Source of the DNA: a bacterium
GTDB taxonomy: Bacteria > Cyanobacteriota > Vampirovibrionia > Obscuribacterales > Obscuribacteraceae
Direction of reading: 5' to 3'
DNA: 9,961 nucleotides
Assembly: GCA_030431355.1 (NCBI GenBank)
Contig: JAUIJG010000186.1
Coordinates: 1-9,961, forward strand
In this document: piece by piece, positions 6,968 to 9,961 of the stretch
Numbering within the stretch: position 1 is the first letter of the stretch
Layout: the number at the start of each line of letters is the position of its first letter
Position numbers and translations under genes: made by a program
Notes under the pieces: generated by a model
What the model was told of the DNA's origin: nothing
The model's database searches: none
The model's input: the letters and a program-made list of their open reading frames with translations, nothing else

Positions 6968-7204
6968 ATGTGTATATCTCTATTTGGCGGTCCATTTGAC
7001 GGGGGTATCTCCCATGGAGCAAGTAATCTACCGCTCTATCTTATAGCCAGAAATCACGTCGACGCTCCAATATACAAAAAAGCATGCGCTTGCAAGGTCC
7101 ACAGTAACCACCAGGCGGTGCCTTATGTCTTCGTCGGCTATGAGGCGGATTCTTATATATGGATGGACCAGGAGCTTGAACCTATCACCCTGGAAGCAAG
7201 TTGA
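6968..7204 (+). CDS. Small GGPxDG-motif protein, flavodoxin-operon partner
   Basis: A 78-residue protein with a very good ribosome site (AAGGAGA, 6954-6960, 7 nt before ATG). It starts 19 nt after the flavodoxin stop, so it is probably co-transcribed and under the same iron control. The N-terminal LFGGPFDGG and the later PYVFVGYE recall a widespread group of tiny uncharacterised proteins built on GGPxDG near the start and YxFxG near the end. Its centre has ACACKVHSNH (about residues 39-48), two cysteines and two histidines that could bind a metal. There is no signal peptide or membrane helix. Function is unknown; metal binding, a flavodoxin accessory role or an iron-stress response are guesses from context. 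Confidence 0.75.
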   Translation: MCISLFGGPFDGGISHGASNLPLYLIARNHVDAPIYKKACACKVHSNHQAVPYVFVGYEADSYIWMDQELEPITLEAS

Positions 7205-7261
7205 TATGCAAAAGATATTGATTTAAGGGACAAAAGAGGACTAACTCCATAACCAATAGGG

Positions 7262-7267
7262 TAAAAT
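7262..7267 (+). promoter_or_regulatory. Possible -10 box of the kinase locus
   Basis: TAAAAT matches the -10 consensus at 5 of 6 positions and lies 35 bp before the kinase TTG start. No good -35 is found at 16-18 bp spacing, so this is only a candidate. The kinase could also be read through from the flavodoxin transcript, since no terminator hairpin with a T-run is visible between them. Confidence 0.25.
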
Positions 7268-7302
7268 TTGCTCTGGTATTCCGGCGCAAATGAAGTGCCC
7301 TC

Positions 7303-7554
7303 TTGTCAACAAATCTGGAATTAAGCGATAGGTATCAGGTAGAGAAGACTCTGGGCGCAGGGGCGGTCGGTGTTGCCTATCTGTGCTTCGACAAGACCCT
7401 TGACACCAGAGTGACGATCAAGGTCCTGAAAGATTCGGCCAGGGACAAAGACATTGCCCGTTTTCATAAAGAAGCAAAACTCGCAGCAAAGCTCAATCAT
7501 CCGAACGTAGTCCAGGTATATGATTTTGGCCAGTCGAAAGATGGCCAGGTTTAG
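7303..7554 (+). CDS. Ser/Thr protein kinase, N-lobe fragment ended by an in-frame TAG
   Basis: Eighty-three codons encode the first part of a eukaryotic-type (Hanks) kinase: ELSDRYQVEKTLGAGAVGVAYL with the Gly-rich ATP loop, VTIKVLK with the ATP-anchoring Lys40, and FHKEAKLAAKLNHPNVVQVYDFG with the helix-C Glu57. The frame then meets TAG, and the same frame continues with the rest of the kinase, so this is half of one gene rather than a separate protein. There is no ATG in this stretch: TTG 7303 is the first possible start after an in-frame TGA at 7291-7293, and no clear ribosome site precedes it. By itself the product lacks the catalytic loop and could not phosphorylate. Confidence 0.7.
   Translation: MSTNLELSDRYQVEKTLGAGAVGVAYLCFDKTLDTRVTIKVLKDSARDKDIARFHKEAKLAAKLNHPNVVQVYDFGQSKDGQV
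7552..7554 (+). other. Premature amber stop splitting the kinase
   Basis: The protein reads KDGQV, stop, LVMQFCPGENL. Related kinases usually have an aromatic residue then LVME at this strand beside the hinge, so TAT or TAC changed to TAG by one substitution explains it. Reading frame and homology continue without a gap. Three other genes here (SGNH hydrolase, flavodoxin, MCE-like) end in TAG, so TAG is a working stop in this genome. Confidence 0.85.
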
Positions 7555-7560
7555 CTGGTT

Positions 7561-9201
7561 ATGCAGTTCTGTCCGGGTGAAAACCTGAAAGAGTTGCTGG
7601 AGAGAAAAGGGACCCTGGATGAGAAAGAGGCACTGTACATTCTCAGGGACATTGCCTCTGGCCTTGCCCATGCCCACGATAAAGAGATTCTCCACCGCGA
7701 TATCAAACCGGCCAACATTATTCTCTCCAGGGGCGAAGAAGATAGCTTCGTCGCTCGCTTAGCTGACTTTGGTCTGGCCAAGATGATGATGGAAGAGTCA
7801 AACCAGGCACTTACCTCCACGGGAAGTATCATCGGCACGCCAGCCTATATGAGCCCGGAAGCGGCAGGCAACCGGGAAGTTTTGTGCGCCTCCGATATTT
7901 TCAGCTGTGGCTGTGTCGCTTTTGAGATGTTGACCGGCAGCCTCCCTCACAATGAGAACAATTCCCTTGCCACCATCAGTTCTCTGGCATCCAAACAAGC
8001 CCCATCAATAAGTGAAGTTTCAGACCGTGAATTCCATCCTTCTGTGACCAAACTCGTGGAGAAGTGCCTCTCTCTTGATCCCAAAAACAGATACGCCGAC
8101 GGAAAAGAATTGCACCAGGCGGTTAATGAAGTTCTCAGAACGCTAAACAGTCAACCTGCCATTCAGCTGAAGTTAGATGAGTCCGACAAGAAGGCTGACA
8201 ATAAATTTCTCTGGAAATTAGCCGGCTCCTTAGTCGTTACCAGCATTGTGTGCACACTCATAGCGTCCCAGGTTCTTGCTATTTTCGACAGATCCGAACC
8301 AGAGCGAATCTTGACCAATAAACCGCTAAAAATGAAAGAGCACTATGATCTTTATTCTGACGGCAGCAGCGCCATAGATGTCCATGACGTAAGGAAGAAA
8401 AAGTTAGGCGATATCGAATGGCACGACCTATATGGCATGAACACCGCGGAGCATCTTCAGCTCGTTAAGGGAAGAAAAGACATCAGATATCTGACCATGG
8501 CCAGCGACGATATGCGTGGCACCGGGTTCGATATCATTCAAACTCTTAATCTGGAAGGATTGAGATTGACCGACTGTACGATCAGCGACAGAAACATGAG
8601 TTCCATAGGAAAATTGCGGAACTTAAAAGTACTGCAACTCTTTAGCTGTCAGGGCTATAAAGAAGAGTCTCTGCTGGAAGCATTGTCCATAAAATCCCTT
8701 CTGGACTTGAATGTTGGTGACACCATTATCGGAGATAGAGTAATCGATAAACTGGTGGAGATGAAAGGACTGACCAGACTAAGCCTGGAAAAGTGCGACA
8801 ACTTCACGGGCAAATCTCTAGAAAAGTTGTCGGCTCTAAAAAATCTGGAGAGATTGGATCTGGCCAAGAGCGGATTCAAAAAAGAGAATCTGGAAAAACT
8901 TAAGAGCTTGCGAAATCTGGAGGCGCTGGACATATCTGGTCTTCAATTGAGGAGCAAGGATATTGCTCCAATCTGCCAAATGGATCTTGTGGAGTTGAAT
9001 ATTGATGAAAACTTCATAGATGACAAAGGCTTGAACCAACTCTCAAAGATGAAGTCGCTCAAGAAACTTTGTATAGAAAATAATCCGAATATATCATTGA
9101 AGGCAATCACAAGATTTTCTACGATAAGAAAAGACTGCGCCCTGATCAAAAAAGAGTTAAGAGACTGGGACTACCGGGCTAAGATCCCGTTTTCAGAATA
9201 A
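7561..9201 (+). CDS. Transmembrane Ser/Thr kinase with leucine-rich repeats (remainder after the TAG)
   Basis: The frame continues for 546 residues from ATG 7561, 6 nt after the TAG. Numbering as one protein from 7303: HRDIKPAN catalytic loop (131-138, Asp133), LADFGLAK (Asp155 for Mg), TPAYMSPEA (activation-segment end), and SDIFSCGCVAFEMLTG (Asp198). The kinase domain ends about residue 280. One membrane helix lies at about 302-327, then an extracytoplasmic region with at least seven leucine-rich repeats of 23-25 residues (about 438-605; for example LKNLERLDLAKSGF and LRNLEALDISGLQL). The design is a sensor kinase: outside repeats, inside kinase. If translated only from 7561 it lacks the ATP loop and Lys40 and should be inactive. 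It is convergent with the next gene, 3 bp away. Targets are unknown. Confidence 0.85.
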   Translation: MQFCPGENLKELLERKGTLDEKEALYILRDIASGLAHAHDKEILHRDIKPANIILSRGEEDSFVARLADFGLAKMMMEESNQALTSTGSIIGTPAYMSPEAAGNREVLCASDIFSCGCVAFEMLTGSLPHNENNSLATISSLASKQAPSISEVSDREFHPSVTKLVEKCLSLDPKNRYADGKELHQAVNEVLRTLNSQPAIQLKLDESDKKADNKFLWKLAGSLVVTSIVCTLIASQVLAIFDRSEPERILTNKPLKMKEHYDLYSDGSSAIDVHDVRKKKLGDIEWHDLYGMNTAEHLQLVKGRKDIRYLTMASDDMRGTGFDIIQTLNLEGLRLTDCTISDRNMSSIGKLRNLKVLQLFSCQGYKEESLLEALSIKSLLDLNVGDTIIGDRVIDKLVEMKGLTRLSLEKCDNFTGKSLEKLSALKNLERLDLAKSGFKKENLEKLKSLRNLEALDISGLQLRSKDIAPICQMDLVELNIDENFIDDKGLNQLSKMKSLKKLCIENNPNISLKAITRFSTIRKDCALIKKELRDWDYRAKIPFSE

Positions 9202-9204
9202 GAC

Positions 9205-9961
9205 CTATTTTTGAACCTCTTTCTTCTGCTCCCTGGGAAGGTGCCCCGGACGCCCGAACATAAGATGCATCATCGGGAATCGTTTGTCCAGAATTTGATT
9301 CAGTTGTCGAGCAACTTTATCCAAGTCTTCAACGGTCTTTTCGGTTTTCACTATGGTGCTCTTGATGTCTTTAGAAAACTCTCCGCTGTTCAATAACTTG
9401 TCGGCTTTACCGAGCACACTCTTAGCTTCTTTAAGCACGTCCTTTATATCAGTGCGCAACTCTTTGTCTCCGGCTATTCTCTCTAGAGCATATACAGATC
9501 TCTCCACGCTCTTCGAAGCGTCGGACAACCTCCTGATACTGTCGGTGAGGTCCTTTCTCACATTTTTATCTTTGACGGTGGTGTTAATCTCATGCACTAT
9601 GGATTGTATTGTACGGACAGTCTCCCTGGCTTCCCTGCCTGCTTCTTTCAGCTCCTTGCCAATCTTAGGATCATCGGTCAGCTTATTGATTTTAGACAAA
9701 GCCGACCTGACATCACGGGTGAGCGTAAGCAACTCGTCTTCCAGGGGAAGTGCTTTCTCCACAACCGGCATGGCTTTCTTTCCAAGCAGCGCAAGTTGGT
9801 CGGCAGCTCTCACCAACCGATGTCTGTCGTTTATATAATTGTCGTGTAGCTTCTGCATGTCAATCTTACTGAGACCGACAGCCAATTTGTTCACGGCAAG
9901 TTCAGGACGTACTGGAACTTCCCCTACGACTTCAGTCTTCTCATCAAGGGCAGGTAGGCTC
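9205..9961 (-). CDS. MlaD/MCE-like protein, C-terminal helical region (5' end outside window)
   Basis: The frame is open from the window edge and ends with TAG at 9207-9205. A GTG at 9894 could be mistaken for a start, but coding continues upstream (EKTEVVGEVPVRPELAVNK), so the gene is partial. What remains is almost wholly charged helix with heptad-like spacing (about residues 25-205 counted from 9894) and then a short Pro/Lys/Gln-rich tail. The pattern of D-x-x-hydrophobic-x-K/T-D/E-L/I followed by a helix, repeated four times, resembles the helical barrel or coiled-coil tails of MCE (MlaD-type) proteins, which carry lipids between membranes with an ABC transporter. The diagnostic MCE domain would lie upstream, out of view, so this is a family-level guess. 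A generic coiled-coil envelope protein is the alternative. Confidence 0.6.
   Translation of the reverse strand, partial: SLPALDEKTEVVGEVPVRPELAVNKLAVGLSKIDMQKLHDNYINDRHRLVRAADQLALLGKKAMPVVEKALPLEDELLTLTRDVRSALSKINKLTDDPKIGKELKEAGREARETVRTIQSIVHEINTTVKDKNVRKDLTDSIRRLSDASKSVERSVYALERIAGDKELRTDIKDVLKEAKSVLGKADKLLNSGEFSKDIKSTIVKTEKTVEDLDKVARQLNQILDKRFPMMHLMFGRPGHLPREQKKEVQK
9292..9672 (-). repeat. Four tandem helical protein repeats in the MCE-like gene
   Basis: Repeat starts align as DPKIGKEL (residue 75 from 9894), DKNVRKDL (109), DKELRTDI (143) and SGEFSKDI (170), spaced 34, 34 and 27 residues. The shared core is an acidic residue or Ser, two residues, a hydrophobic residue, one residue, Lys/Thr, Asp/Glu, Leu/Ile. 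This is a protein-level repeat; no strong nucleotide repeat is seen, so it is old. Confidence 0.5.

Noticed and set aside
7290..7331. ATG at 7290 as the kinase start
   Set aside because: It is in another frame and hits a stop after 13 codons; the kinase frame has TGA at 7291-7293, leaving TTG 7303 as the first possible start.
7552..7554. Genome-wide reassignment of TAG to an amino acid
   Set aside because: TAG ends the SGNH, flavodoxin and MCE-like genes at natural family lengths, and no other internal TAG was seen in the coding regions.
9353..9838. A 161-codon open frame antisense to the MCE-like gene
   Set aside because: It is a Ser/Leu-rich shadow of a charged coiled-coil gene; the - strand frame has a coherent repeat pattern and the + frame does not.
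9205..9894. The MCE-like gene as a complete 229-residue protein starting at GTG 9894
   Set aside because: The same frame stays open to the window end with sensible protein sequence, so the gene is truncated by the window rather than starting here.

Overview
The window looks like chromosomal DNA of a moderate-GC bacterium, most likely from the Cyanobacteria/Melainabacteria (Vampirovibrionia, Obscuribacterales-like) lineage. Three things point there: serine hydroxymethyltransferase directly followed by a WecA/TagO-type sugar-phosphate transferase, which is a familiar cyanobacterial pairing; a long-chain flavodoxin whose C-terminal half closely follows the cyanobacterial type; and a membrane Ser/Thr kinase with extracytoplasmic leucine-rich repeats. 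The assignment is inference. No rRNA, tRNA, mobile element or CRISPR array was seen.

Positions 2-4554 (+ strand) form a tight run of four genes: the C-terminal half of glyA, a polyprenyl-phosphate GlcNAc-1-phosphate transferase, a multi-pass GT-C glycosyltransferase that overlaps it by 77 nt, and a membrane-anchored SGNH-type hydrolase/esterase. The last three form a plausible envelope-glycan set: load the lipid carrier, add a sugar from a lipid-linked donor, then modify or de-esterify the product outside the membrane.

Positions 4535-7204 look like an iron-limitation module. On the - strand, a PepSY-associated membrane protein is followed, with an ATGA stop/start overlap, by a 126-residue protein I do not recognise. 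Divergently on the + strand, a long-chain flavodoxin is followed by a 78-residue small protein. The 420-bp region between them carries two Fur-like 7-1-7 operators, one on each promoter. They share TGCAAATNATT and have the same orientation relative to the gene each would control. A structured GC-rich hairpin with two competing folds lies between them.

Positions 7303-9201 hold a eukaryotic-type Ser/Thr kinase with a transmembrane segment and a leucine-rich-repeat sensor region. All catalytic motifs are present, but an in-frame TAG splits the kinase N-lobe at codon 84, where the family usually has an aromatic residue. TAG is used as a normal stop by three other genes here, so this looks like a recent nonsense mutation, a sequence error or local readthrough rather than a variant genetic code.

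Positions 9205-9961 (- strand) encode the C-terminal part of a long helical protein that resembles the tail of MlaD/MCE-family lipid-transport proteins. It is convergent with the kinase, with only 3 bp between them.
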